Assembly: GCF_023195925.1 (NCBI RefSeq)
Contig: NZ_JALPRE010000007.1
Coordinates: forward strand, 372,001 to 436,000
Length of the DNA stretch: 64,000 bases
From: Aquimarina acroporae
GTDB taxonomy: Bacteria > Bacteroidota > Bacteroidia > Flavobacteriales > Flavobacteriaceae
Direction of reading: 5' to 3'
In this document: piece after piece, positions 37,563 to 46,700 of the stretch
Position numbering within the stretch: position 1 is the stretch's first letter
Layout of the letters: the number at the start of each line of letters is the position of its first letter
Position numbers and translations under genes: made by a program
Notes under the pieces: model-generated
Told to the model about the DNA's origin: nothing
The model's input: only the letters and a program-made list of their open reading frames with translations
Databases searched by the model: none

Positions 37563-38324
37563 TTAAGAGGACAATTTATCTTTCATTTTCATTAACTCTT
37601 GCTCTATCAGTAGTAGTTTATCCTCTACATGATCTCCAAACTCTGGAATTCGTTTACAAAATACATACCGTACTCTCCACATTTCTTTAATATCAGACAA
37701 TGAAAATTCTTCATCTTCTATGTTCTTATGATCTGCTCTAAGCACAGCATTACCTTTGGTAATATAAAGGCGTCTAAAAATTAGCTGATCGCCAGCTAAT
37801 ACAAAAACCAAAGTACCGTTATTCAATTTCTTCATTACATTAGTCGGCACTTTTTCCCCTATTACTATATCCTTAGGATAAAAACCTCTATCGTGAGAAG
37901 TCATCTCGAGATTATTTACAGCAAACCCTCTAAATTCTTTAGTAGGATTTACCGGAAGTTGTACTACAGGAAGATCATTAACAAAACTTTCTTTATCATA
38001 TAATGAAATATAATCGTTGACAGTACTTTCTGTTATACAAGGTATGGTAGCAAACTGTTCTCTTTTTATATCTTCTGCATAGGTAGTAAGATCTCCTTTG
38101 AACTTTAAAAGCTGATTAACGGTTAATTCATTGGTAAGTAAATCGTCAATCTGTATGCTAAAATAGTTAGCAATTTTTATTATTGTTTCTATTTTAGGCT
38201 CACTTCTACCCTCTTCATATGCCCCCAACGTACCTCTTTTCAGGTCAAAAAGCTCTGCAAATGCCTGTTGGCTCAGTCCTTTTACTCCGCGAATTTTTTT
38301 TATGTTTTTTCCAAAAAATGACAT
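37563..38324 (-). CDS. XRE-family transcriptional regulator
   Basis: 253 residues from the ATG at 38324; an in-frame ATG seven codons upstream also exists. N-terminal helix-turn-helix of the Cro/CI type at about 5-65 (IKKIRGVKGLSQQAFAELF, LKRGTLGAYEEGRSEPKIET). The C-terminal half looks like the S24/LexA-like domain of CI repressors (GFAVNNLEMTSHDRGFYPKDIVIGEKV, NGTLVFVLAGDQLIFRRLY), but I do not see a clear catalytic serine-lysine pair, so self-cleavage is doubtful. Repeated TGCTAATTTTA and a TATTAGCTAATA palindrome in its upstream region suggest autoregulation. No phage genes surround it. Confidence 0.85.
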   Translation of the reverse strand: MSFFGKNIKKIRGVKGLSQQAFAELFDLKRGTLGAYEEGRSEPKIETIIKIANYFSIQIDDLLTNELTVNQLLKFKGDLTTYAEDIKREQFATIPCITESTVNDYISLYDKESFVNDLPVVQLPVNPTKEFRGFAVNNLEMTSHDRGFYPKDIVIGEKVPTNVMKKLNNGTLVFVLAGDQLIFRRLYITKGNAVLRADHKNIEDEEFSLSDIKEMWRVRYVFCKRIPEFGDHVEDKLLLIEQELMKMKDKLSS

Positions 38325-38327
38325 TTT

Positions 38328-38482
38328 TGCTAATTTTATTTGCAATTATAAAAATTTATTGTACATTTACACTAACAATATTAGCTAATACTTTTGAATT
38401 ATGCTAATTTTAGTAGAAATACTTTTTCGCGTTTTCTTCTTTTACAAAGAAACATGGGAATCTCTACTAAAATTTTTAGCAA
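38328..38482. promoter_or_regulatory. Repeated operator-like motifs between the XRE and DUF2170 genes
   Basis: TGCTAATTTTA occurs at 38328-38338 and 38402-38412, a 12-base palindrome TATTAGCTAATA at 38379-38390, and TTAGCA at 38476-38481. In addition, 38402-38421 forms an imperfect inverted repeat with 38460-38481, ten bases perfect (TTTTAGTAGA). The first repeat touches the start of the XRE gene. Binding by that regulator is the simplest reading. The rest of the 327-base gap shows nothing further. Confidence 0.55.
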
Positions 38483-38651
38483 ACAACTAATTTATTAATC
38501 TTAATCAACATACCCATGATCGCATTTATAATATATCTGGCAAATTTAGCCGGAGATATTGCACAAAAGTTATGTGACTTTTTGTAATATTGATTCACAG
38601 TCAAACAATACGAAATCAATTACTAATTATCAATCAAAAATAAACCATCGC

Positions 38652-39047
38652 ATGGAAGATCATTTTCAAAACGTGAAGGACTACCTGCTAAAATTGAATT
38701 ATGTAATTACCCACGAAAACAAGGGGGAGGGAATTATCATGATTAGCAAGGAAAATGAAGGAATCAAGAATATGATTATTGGGGTGGCTCCACCCATTTT
38801 AATAATGGAGCAACATATATTCAACATAAGAAACAAAAGTGAATTGGTATACAAAAGTTTACTTCAAAAAAACCGGGACATTGTACACGGGGCATTTGTA
38901 CTCGATGAAACCGGAGACAAGGTAATTTTTAGAGATACTCTACAGGTAGAAAACCTAGATTTAAATGAGCTTGAAGGTTCCCTGAATTCCTTAGGCCTAT
39001 TGTTGAGCGAATATTCAGAACAAATTATAAACTTTTCAAAATATTAA
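38652..39047 (+). CDS. DUF2170 (YjfI-like) protein
   Basis: 131 residues from the ATG at 38652; the longer frame back to 38559 adds 31 unrelated residues. The sequence fits DUF2170, the family of E. coli YjfI, which is encoded beside the PspA relative YjfJ: LLKLNYVITHENKGEGIIMISKE, IIGVAPPILIMEQHIFNI, FVLDETGDKVIFRDTLQVENL. It is cytoplasmic and has no membrane segment. It is encoded four bases upstream of pspA and so opens the membrane-stress cluster. The biochemical role is not known; assignment is from sequence feel plus context. Confidence 0.75.
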   Translation: MEDHFQNVKDYLLKLNYVITHENKGEGIIMISKENEGIKNMIIGVAPPILIMEQHIFNIRNKSELVYKSLLQKNRDIVHGAFVLDETGDKVIFRDTLQVENLDLNELEGSLNSLGLLLSEYSEQIINFSKY

Positions 39048-39051
39048 GACG

Positions 39052-39765
39052 ATGAACTTTTTTAAGAGATTATTCAAAATAGGTGAGGCAGAAGCAAATT
39101 CTGCTATTGATAAAATGGAGGATCCTATTAAAATGACAGAACAAGGAATACGAGACATGAAAACCGATCTTGAGAAAAGTCTTGAGGCTCTTGCTCAGGT
39201 TAAAGCTTTGGCTATACGAGCAAAAAATGAAACCGAAGAGTTTGCAGCAAAAGCTGAAGATTATCAACAAAAAGCTATGCTTATTCTTAAGAAAGCACAG
39301 AGTGGAGATATGGATACTGCCGAAGCCGATAGATTAGCCAAAGAAGCATTAATCAAAAAGGAAGAGTCTATTCAGCAGGTAAGCAGAACAAAAACAGAGT
39401 CTGAAAAGTTCAATAAATCTGTAGCTCAATTAGAAAAAAATGTCAAAGAAATTAAGCAAAGTATTAGCAAATGGGAAAATGAATTAAAGACCCTTAAAGC
39501 TCGTGTAAAAGTTTCTAAGGCGACAAAAAATTTAAACAAACAAATGGCCGAAATCGATAGCTCGAGTACGGTTTCAATGCTAGAACGCATGAAAGATAAG
39601 GTAAATCAGGAAGAAGCCCTAGCCGAAGCTTATGGAGATATTGCAAATACCTCAAAGTCTATTGATGATGAAATTGACAAGGCCGTAGATATTACTGAAA
39701 CCAATGCCGAAGATGACCTGGCAAAGTTAAAAGAGCAATTGGGCATGAAGGGTGACGATGCTTAA
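39052..39765 (+). CDS. pspA: PspA/IM30-family membrane-binding protein
   Basis: 237 residues, almost wholly coiled coil, as in PspA/Vipp1 proteins, bacterial members of the ESCRT-III superfamily that bind and remodel stressed membranes. The N-terminus MNFFKRLFKIGEAEANSAID with the amphipathic helix and the following MEDPIKMTEQGIRDMKTDLEKS is characteristic. Later ALAEAYGDIANTSKSIDDEID, then a C-terminal ELEKLKEQLG-like end. DUF2170 precedes by four bases. The next gene starts about 255 bases later with a TTG; that gap shows no feature. Confidence 0.93.
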   Translation: MNFFKRLFKIGEAEANSAIDKMEDPIKMTEQGIRDMKTDLEKSLEALAQVKALAIRAKNETEEFAAKAEDYQQKAMLILKKAQSGDMDTAEADRLAKEALIKKEESIQQVSRTKTESEKFNKSVAQLEKNVKEIKQSISKWENELKTLKARVKVSKATKNLNKQMAEIDSSSTVSMLERMKDKVNQEEALAEAYGDIANTSKSIDDEIDKAVDITETNAEDDLAKLKEQLGMKGDDA

Positions 39766-40019
39766 TTATCTACCTCCTGGTCACAACAGACATCATAACC
39801 ATTGCTATTAAAAATACACAGGGTTCCACCTCCTTTTTTGAAGGATACACCAGAATAAAATATGTATTGTAGAAAAAAAGATGGTGTCTAAGGGTAATGA
39901 TTATATTACTTAAGACATCAATGGTTATGTAAGCGTCAATTGAAGGGTAAGAATATTCCAAAATAATACTATGAAAAGGAACGATTACGAATAGATCATA
40001 AACTTTAAACACTAACCAT

Positions 40020-40739
40020 TTGAAAGAATTATTTGACATAGCAATTTCGATAGTTAACCTACCATTAACTATCTTATTCGGACTATTGATCCTATATTGG
40101 TTACTAACCACATTGACAGGATTAGATTTAGATTTTTTCGATGCCGATATAGACGTTGATATTGATGCCGATGTAGATGCAGATCTAGATGCCGATTTTG
40201 ATGCTAGAGCAAACTTAGATATTCCCGAAATATCAAATACCGAAGTTAAAAAAGAAGATGTTATACGAAGAAGAGGAAAGTTAAACTTCTTTCAGATTTT
40301 TTTAATCTATTTCAATTTTGTCGGACTTCCTTTCATGTTTACATTTTCCTTTTTTGTATTGTTCTGGTGGGCCATAACCATGGCGGGAACATCGATAACT
40401 CATAGCTATGACAATGACTTTGGATTTGTATTCTTTTTTGGAGGTATAGCACCCGCTTTATTTCTAACCAAAATATTTACAACTCCGTTTAAAAAGTTCT
40501 TTACCAATTTTAACAACAAAGGAGAAAGTGCTCTTGAACTATTAGGAAGACAAGGAGTATTACAAAGCACAATTTCTGGTGATAAAATAACCACTTTAGA
40601 GATTAAAATACAATCTGACCCTATTAAGGTGATGGTCACATCAAAAGATGGAATTGAGATCCCGGCGAATACGAAAGTAGAAATCGTAAACCAGGTAAAA
40701 AACAAACAACTTTATATCATACAACAATTAAACTATTAA
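40020..40739 (+). CDS. NfeD/YqiJ-like membrane protein with Asp-x-Asp repeat
   Basis: 239 residues. The start is TTG at 40020; in-frame stops upstream leave no ATG. First membrane segment LPLTILFGLLILYWLLTT, then a repeat DADIDVDIDADVDADLDADF (about residues 41-62), further segments around 95-150 (FFQIFLIYFNFVGLPFMFTF, FVLFWWAITMAGT, FVFFFGGIAPALFLTKIF), and a C-terminal OB-fold-like part (GESALELLGRQGVLQSTI, PIKVMVTSKDGIEIPAN). Its position seven bases before the flotillin gene matches E. coli yqiJ-yqiK and NfeD-stomatin pairs. It probably sets flotillin assembly in the membrane. The alternate-aspartate run could bind calcium or other cations; that is inference. Confidence 0.82.
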   Translation: MKELFDIAISIVNLPLTILFGLLILYWLLTTLTGLDLDFFDADIDVDIDADVDADLDADFDARANLDIPEISNTEVKKEDVIRRRGKLNFFQIFLIYFNFVGLPFMFTFSFFVLFWWAITMAGTSITHSYDNDFGFVFFFGGIAPALFLTKIFTTPFKKFFTNFNNKGESALELLGRQGVLQSTISGDKITTLEIKIQSDPIKVMVTSKDGIEIPANTKVEIVNQVKNKQLYIIQQLNY

Positions 40740-40746
40740 AGCAATT

Positions 40747-42813
40747 ATGAGCAATTTAGCAAACATAGCCATCATTGTGGTGGTGGGATTGGTACTCCTT
40801 ATCGTACTGTACTTTATCATTATCGCTATTTTCTATCGCAAAATCCCACAGGGAGAAGCGTTAGTACGTACCGGTTTTGGAGGAACCGCTGTGGCCTTTG
40901 ACAAAGGACTCTATGTGATTCCTGTACTGCATAAAGTAGAAATTATGGATATTTCGATCAAGAAAATTGAAATAGAACGTACCGGAGTAAACGGATTAAT
41001 TTGTAAAGATAACATCCGTGCAGATATTAAAGTAGCTTTCTTTGTTAGAGTAAATAAATCTGTAGAAGATATTATCAATGTGGCACAAACTATTGGTTGT
41101 AATCGAGCTTCAGAAATAGACACTTTGCGTAGTTTATTTGATGCTAAATTCTCTGAAGCTTTAAAAACGGTAGGTAAAAAATTCGAATTCGTAGAGCTAT
41201 ATGAAGCAAGAAGAGAGTTTCGCGATGAGATTGTAAATATTATTGGTACCGATCTAAACGGATATATTCTTGACGACTGTGCTATTGATGATCTTGAACA
41301 AACCTCGTTAAGCGTTATGAAGGCTGATAATATTCTTGATGCAGAAGGTATTAAAAAAATCACTGAGTTAACAGCAGCTCAAAACATAAAATCTAACCTC
41401 ATCAAGCGTGATGAAGAAAAGGTAATTCGCAAACAAGATGTAGAAGCTCGCGAAGCTATTCTCGAGCTAGATAAGCAACTTGCAGAGAAAGAGGAGCAAC
41501 AAAAGCGCGAAATTGCCAACATTAAGGCTCGTGAAGAAGCAGAAACCCTAAAAGTTTCTGAGGAAGAACGTCTAAAATCTGAAACAGCTAGAATTTCTAC
41601 CGAAGAAAAAGTACAAGTAGCCGAAGAAAATATGCAGCGCCAGATTATAGTAGCAGCCAAAAACAAACAACGTACTGAAGCTGTAGAAACAGAAAGAGTA
41701 GAAAAAGACAGAATGCTTGAAGCCACAGAGCGTGAGAGAATTGTTACGCTTGCCCAAATTGAAAAAGAAAAAGTAGTAGAAGTTGAGAAAAAGAATATTC
41801 AAGATGTGATTCGTGATCGAGTAATGCTAGAAAAAGGTGTGGTAGAAGAGCAGGAGAATATGAAAGATATCGAAGCATTCAAAACTGCAGATCGTGATAA
41901 GCAAGTAAAAATAACGATTGCAGAGGCTACAGCTCAAGAAGATCTTATTAAGACCATTAAAGCTGCTGAGGCACAAAAAGAAGCGGCTAAGCAAAAAGCT
42001 GAAGAGATTAATATCGAAGCACAGGCGAAGAAAGAAGCTAGTGAAAAAGAAGCTGAAGCTCGTAAAACACTTGCTGAGGCTCAAGCCAAAGAGGAAGCTA
42101 CTCTAGGTATGTCTGAAGCACAAGTAATGCACGCTAAAGCAGATGCAAGAGAGCGTGAAGGACTGGTCGAAGCAAACGTTATTGAGAAAACCGCAAAAGC
42201 CGAAGCTGCTGGTATTCAAGCCAAAGCCGAAGCTATACGTGAAGAAGGATTGGCAGAAGCCGAAGTAATAAAAGAGAAAGCTCTTGCTGATGCTGCAGGT
42301 ATAGAAGAAAAAGCCGAAGCAATGAAGAAACTTGATGGTGTTGGTAAAGAACACGAAGAATTTAAGCTACGTTTGGAGAAAGAGTTACAAGTTGACCTTG
42401 CAGAGATCAATATCCAGAAAGAAATTGCCGATGCTCAGGCTTCGGTAATTGGAGAAGCGCTTAAAGCAGCAAACATCGATATCGTTGGTGGTGAAACCAT
42501 GTTCTTCGAGCAAATTATGGGACAAATCACCAGAGCCAAAGGAATTGATAGATTGGTGCAGCACTCAGATAATATTCAAGAAGTAAAAGATGCCATTTTA
42601 GGAAGTGAAGATGTAAAAGGAAACCTTTTAGAAAAAATAAAAGACTTTGCAACCAAATACGGAATCTCTTCTGAAGATATTAAGAACTTAACGATTGCCA
42701 ATCTATTAATGGAACTAAAACAGAAAACTACAGATCCTGAAGAAAATAATTTGTTTACCAACTTATTTAATCTGGCTAAAGGATTAGGACTTTCTGACCA
42801 AAAGTTGAAGTAA
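40747..42813 (+). CDS. Flotillin-like protein (YqiK type)
   Basis: 688 residues. One N-terminal membrane segment (NIAIIVVVGLVLLIVLYFIIIAIF), a band-7/SPFH domain at about 35-215 (IPQGEALVRTGFGGTAVAFD, VKVAFFVRV-like stretch, FREDIV-type helix), then about 350 residues of Glu/Lys/Ala-rich coiled coil (AEAAGIQAKAEAIREEGLAEA and relatives) with the characteristic flotillin EA repeats, and a C-terminal end (VVGGETMFFEQIMGQ, LLEKIKDFATKYGIS) found in YqiK proteins. Flotillins form membrane microdomain scaffolds. It lies between the NfeD-like protein and the DUF3686 ATPase cluster. Confidence 0.93.
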   Translation: MSNLANIAIIVVVGLVLLIVLYFIIIAIFYRKIPQGEALVRTGFGGTAVAFDKGLYVIPVLHKVEIMDISIKKIEIERTGVNGLICKDNIRADIKVAFFVRVNKSVEDIINVAQTIGCNRASEIDTLRSLFDAKFSEALKTVGKKFEFVELYEARREFRDEIVNIIGTDLNGYILDDCAIDDLEQTSLSVMKADNILDAEGIKKITELTAAQNIKSNLIKRDEEKVIRKQDVEAREAILELDKQLAEKEEQQKREIANIKAREEAETLKVSEEERLKSETARISTEEKVQVAEENMQRQIIVAAKNKQRTEAVETERVEKDRMLEATERERIVTLAQIEKEKVVEVEKKNIQDVIRDRVMLEKGVVEEQENMKDIEAFKTADRDKQVKITIAEATAQEDLIKTIKAAEAQKEAAKQKAEEINIEAQAKKEASEKEAEARKTLAEAQAKEEATLGMSEAQVMHAKADAREREGLVEANVIEKTAKAEAAGIQAKAEAIREEGLAEAEVIKEKALADAAGIEEKAEAMKKLDGVGKEHEEFKLRLEKELQVDLAEINIQKEIADAQASVIGEALKAANIDIVGGETMFFEQIMGQITRAKGIDRLVQHSDNIQEVKDAILGSEDVKGNLLEKIKDFATKYGISSEDIKNLTIANLLMELKQKTTDPEENNLFTNLFNLAKGLGLSDQKLK

Positions 42814-42895
42814 TTCTTAAGAGTAAAGGAATATAATCTCCTCTACTATATACAACCATGAATACGATCACAACTACATTTTTAAACCCATAAAA

Positions 42896-42927
42896 GTCTT
42901 CCCATTCTGGGAAGACCAGGATGGGAA
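42896..42927 (+). promoter_or_regulatory. Two overlapping, mutually exclusive hairpins after the flotillin gene
   Basis: GTCTTCCCA (42896-42904) pairs perfectly with TGGGAAGAC (42908-42916). Alternatively TTCCCATTCTGG (42899-42910) pairs with 42916-42927, twelve pairs with one G-T, across a GAAGA loop; TTGTTTAACTTTT follows. The two folds cannot coexist, as in attenuators. Regulation is inference. Confidence 0.5.
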
Positions 42928-42979
42928 TTGTTTAACTTTTAAAAGGTTTATTATGGGATTTTGAGGATCAAGTGCGGCG

Positions 42980-43261
42980 ATGCTTGCATCGTTGAAAAAC
43001 AACAACAGACGATCAAAAAGAGAAGCTTTCGAAGGATGGACAACATCGAATAAAGAAAGTCAAGGTATCGAAATAGAACCTATCGCCGAAGAGGTATTGG
43101 TAGAGATAAGAAATAAACTTAAAGCGCAACGAAAAAAAGAGAAAATCAGAAACATTATAATCTTAATACTTAGTGTAATTGCCACATTTCTCTTTTTTCT
43201 ATTCTTGTTTTATTATTTCTATAACTCGACGGGAATATCAGATGAGTTTTTATATAGATGA
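42980..43261 (+). CDS. Small single-pass membrane protein
   Basis: 93 residues, not recognised. A basic N-terminus (LASLKNNNRRSKREAFEGWT), a charged middle (IAEEVLVEIRNKLKAQRKKEKIR) and one hydrophobic segment near the end (NIIILILSVIATFLFFLFLFYYFY) followed by NSTGISDEFLYR. The orientation predicted from the basic flank is N-terminus in the cytoplasm. It lies between flotillin and the DUF3592-like gene on the same strand, about 70 bases before the latter, so it probably belongs to the cluster. Confidence 0.65.
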   Translation: MLASLKNNNRRSKREAFEGWTTSNKESQGIEIEPIAEEVLVEIRNKLKAQRKKEKIRNIIILILSVIATFLFFLFLFYYFYNSTGISDEFLYR

Positions 43262-43332
43262 TATACAAATTCACTTCAATGACATTAAAAATTCTTGAAG
43301 TATGACCAATAAAAATTAAAATCACAAAACGA

Positions 43333-43695
43333 ATGAATAAAAATTTTATAAAAATATTAGTTGTGTTATTGGTTGCGGTTACTATTCTCGGTGCTAACAC
43401 TTACCTTCAGAAAGAAAAACTGAATGAAAACGGTGTTATAACTACAGCAGTAATTGAGGAAATTATATGGAACAAGTATTCAAACGACGCTGGAAACTCA
43501 GTAGACAATATTCATGTAAAATATAAATACGAGGTTGAAGGTCGGGAATTTATAAGAACTCAAGAAGTTTTGCGACAAGAACATGATTTGTATTTCGATA
43601 CTACAAAAAATGTAGGAGACTCTATATATATCAAATATTTAGAGAACAATCCTAAACATTCCAGAATCGAAAAAATGGTGCAATCTGCAAAATAA
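43333..43695 (+). CDS. DUF3592-like membrane-anchored protein
   Basis: 120 residues. An N-terminal membrane helix (KILVVLLVAVTILGANTYL) and then a strand-rich domain with GVITTAVIEEIIWNKY, VKYKYEVEGREFIRTQEV and VGDSIYIKYLENNPKHSRIE. The last stretch, with IxYLxxNPxxSRI, is the hallmark of DUF3592-like proteins. The role of the family is unknown. It is encoded 46 bases before the large ATPase gene. Confidence 0.72.
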   Translation: MNKNFIKILVVLLVAVTILGANTYLQKEKLNENGVITTAVIEEIIWNKYSNDAGNSVDNIHVKYKYEVEGREFIRTQEVLRQEHDLYFDTTKNVGDSIYIKYLENNPKHSRIEKMVQSAK

Positions 43696-43741
43696 GTTTG
43701 TCTGAAATTATAGAAAATCAAATCGAAATTCGATTTAACAC

Positions 43742-46700
43742 ATGCAAGAAGAAAACAACAATCAACATATTCAACTAGACGGAGGCACTTATGAGATCAT
43801 CCAAAATCGTTTACAAAAACACAAAGGTGATCTCCAAAGCCGTCTAACCCAACTTAACGATGCCCGAAAAGAAGTTTTTGGTAGCGTAGAGACCAAACTT
43901 ATTGCCAACAATCGAATAAATACTGAAAACAACTGTATCGCCAGAGATATTGTTACCATAGGTGAATATTGTTTGTTTGGGTATAATGTTCATTTTGGAT
44001 TGCGTACCGAAATTACATTGGCAGATGTGTTTAGTATTTACACTTATACTAATGAGCATTTTTCGGCAAAGCCTCTAGATCTAATTAATGACCCAATATT
44101 TATAAATGATTTCACCAATCTTTATAAATATTATCGTAATACAATCTTTTCAAAATTCGCTATTGTTGGGAACTATCTACATATGGTTTTTCAGTTGAGC
44201 GAAAGTGTATCTGATATCAAAACCTTCAAATGGCTTATTAATGAAGGAACATTGACCTATGTTGACAACCGCAGTGAACATGAGTTTAAGTTCCCAAAAC
44301 AACATGAATTTAATTGGACCGAGGTAACGCGAGATATGCACCGCTATGGGGCACATCCTCATATTTCAATTCTCGACAAGGTATTTGTAGAAACTATTGG
44401 TGGTGACCTAACCATCAAAATTGAAGACAATACCGACGAAGGTAAAGGTATTTTAGACGAACCTGTAGAACACATAGATCAAACCTTAGACGATGGGCAA
44501 TACCGTTTTGCCGATTTAGGGAACCTTATCACCTTAGAAATAAAACCTTTTCAAGAAAAACCTCGTTATTTTGTGTACAATCACAAAATGCAAGAGGTAA
44601 AAAAGATCGAATGCATTAAAGATGCATGTGTATTGTTACCCGATGATCAAGGAATTATTTACCCTAACGGATATTACCTGCAATCTGGAGAGTATAAGCT
44701 ATTTACCAATGAGGTGAATGATGTAAAGTTTCAGGAAAAAATAATATCTCCCAATGGCGAAGATTTTTTATATGTCTTCTATGCAAGTGAAAAAGGGTTA
44801 TACACCTTAATGTCATACAATGTTATAGAACAAGAGGTAAAAACACCTATTGTTTGTAACGGATTTACAATTCTTCAAAACGGAGAACTTTGTTATTTTA
44901 AAACCGAAGACGAGCAAACCAAACACCATGTCATTCAGATTTGGCAAACTCCTTTTATGAAGGGCGATACAATCCCTTCGCAACACACCGATACTTTGCT
45001 CTATAAAATCGGAAATAAAGATATCGTAAAAGCTATGGCCGAATGCCATGCTTTGATCACTTTATTGAACAAAGAAGATAGCTACGACGGCCTATATGAT
45101 GATATTTCTAAATTTTCTAATGATGTTATTGATAGTTATTATTGGATTCGCGAAGAAGATACCTTTAGACTAGACGTTCCTCTCGAAGAAATTAATGGCG
45201 CAGCCAATGCTGCCATAGATGAGTTTGAAAAAGTAGTACAACTTCGTAGAACCGCATCAAACCTCACCAAAGAAACGCAGGATAAGGCAGAACTCCTTTT
45301 CGGAAAAATAAAAAGTAGCTCCTTTAGATCTATCGACGATTTTGTGCAAGTACTATCACAACTTCGAACATTACGAGGTGAGGTAATTAGCCTAAACGAT
45401 ATTCGATATGTAGACAAGAACTTTATCACGTCTTTAGAAACAGAAATCGCCGAGCAAACTGAAAAAATTTCCCAGCGTTGTGTGCAATTTCTTCTAGATG
45501 ACAAAGCACTACTCCCCTATCATACTCGAGTAGAAGAAAAACAAACCGATCTTGAAAAGATCAAAAAGGTAATCGATGCAAAAAAACTAGAAGAGGAAGT
45601 AAATCAAATCGCAACCGATCTGGAAATGCTTATCGATATCGTATCGAATTTACAAATTGAAGATACCTCGCATTCAACCAAAATCATTGACAATATTTCC
45701 TTGATTTTTGCTACTATCAATCAACTTAAAGCAGGAATCAAGAACAAAATAAAATCCCTAGGTAGCAAGGAGGCCACAGCAGAATTTGCGGCACAACTTA
45801 AGCTGGTCGATCAAAGTATCATCAATTACCTTGATATTGCTAATACTCCTGAAAAAACAGATGAGCTTCTCAACAAAGTATCTGTACAACTAGAAGACCT
45901 AGAAGGAAGGTTTGCCGATTTTGAAGAATTCATAGCGCAGATCATCGAAAAACGGGAAGAAGTATACAACGCTTTCGAAGCTAGGAAAAATGGTCTTATC
46001 GAGGCTCGTAACAAAAAAGCTGTAGCTCTTGAAAATGCTGCTAATCGTATTTTAAAAGGGGTAACTAAAAAGGCTTTGAGTTTTGACGAGGTGGTCGATA
46101 TTAATGGATATTTTGCTTCAGATTTGATGATCAATAAACTTAGGGATATTGTAGATCAACTCAAAGAACTAGATGATGCAGGAAAAGCTGAAGCCATAGA
46201 AACTGCTTTAAAAGTTGCAAAAGAAGACGCTACACGAAAATTAAAGGATAAGCAGGATCTTTATGAAGATGGTGAGAATATCATCAAACTAGGGAAACAT
46301 AAATTTGGAGTCAATAAGCAGCCTTTAGACCTTACTATTGTCTATAAAGATGGTACATTGGCATATCACCTTACCGGAACCGATTTTTACCAGGATATCG
46401 AAAATGATATACTCCTAAAATCTAAAAAATACTGGGACCAGGAGTTAATTTCTGAAAACTCAGAAGTTTATCGTTCGTCTTATCTTGCCTATAAAATTTT
46501 CAATACAGAACATAAAGAAAAATTAACTGGCCTTACCGAAGAACAACTCTTACAGATTATAAAAGCTGAAAGCAGTAAAAACTACGCTGAAGGATATGTA
46601 AAAGGAGTTCATGATGTTGACGCCTCTAAAATTCTTAAGGTTCTTACAGATCTGGATCACGGTTTAGGATTATTACGATACACTCCAAATACTAGAGCTT

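Noticed and set aside
37563-38324. XRE regulator as a prophage repressor
   Set aside because: No integrase, structural or lysis gene and no attachment repeats were seen around it.
39770-40111. 113-residue minus-strand frame overlapping the NfeD-like gene
   Set aside because: It overlaps the Asp-repeat coding region on the opposite strand and has no recognisable feature.
41827-42354. Several long minus-strand frames inside the flotillin gene
   Set aside because: They are mirror readings of the Glu/Lys/Ala-rich coiled coil and give Phe/Ser-rich translations.
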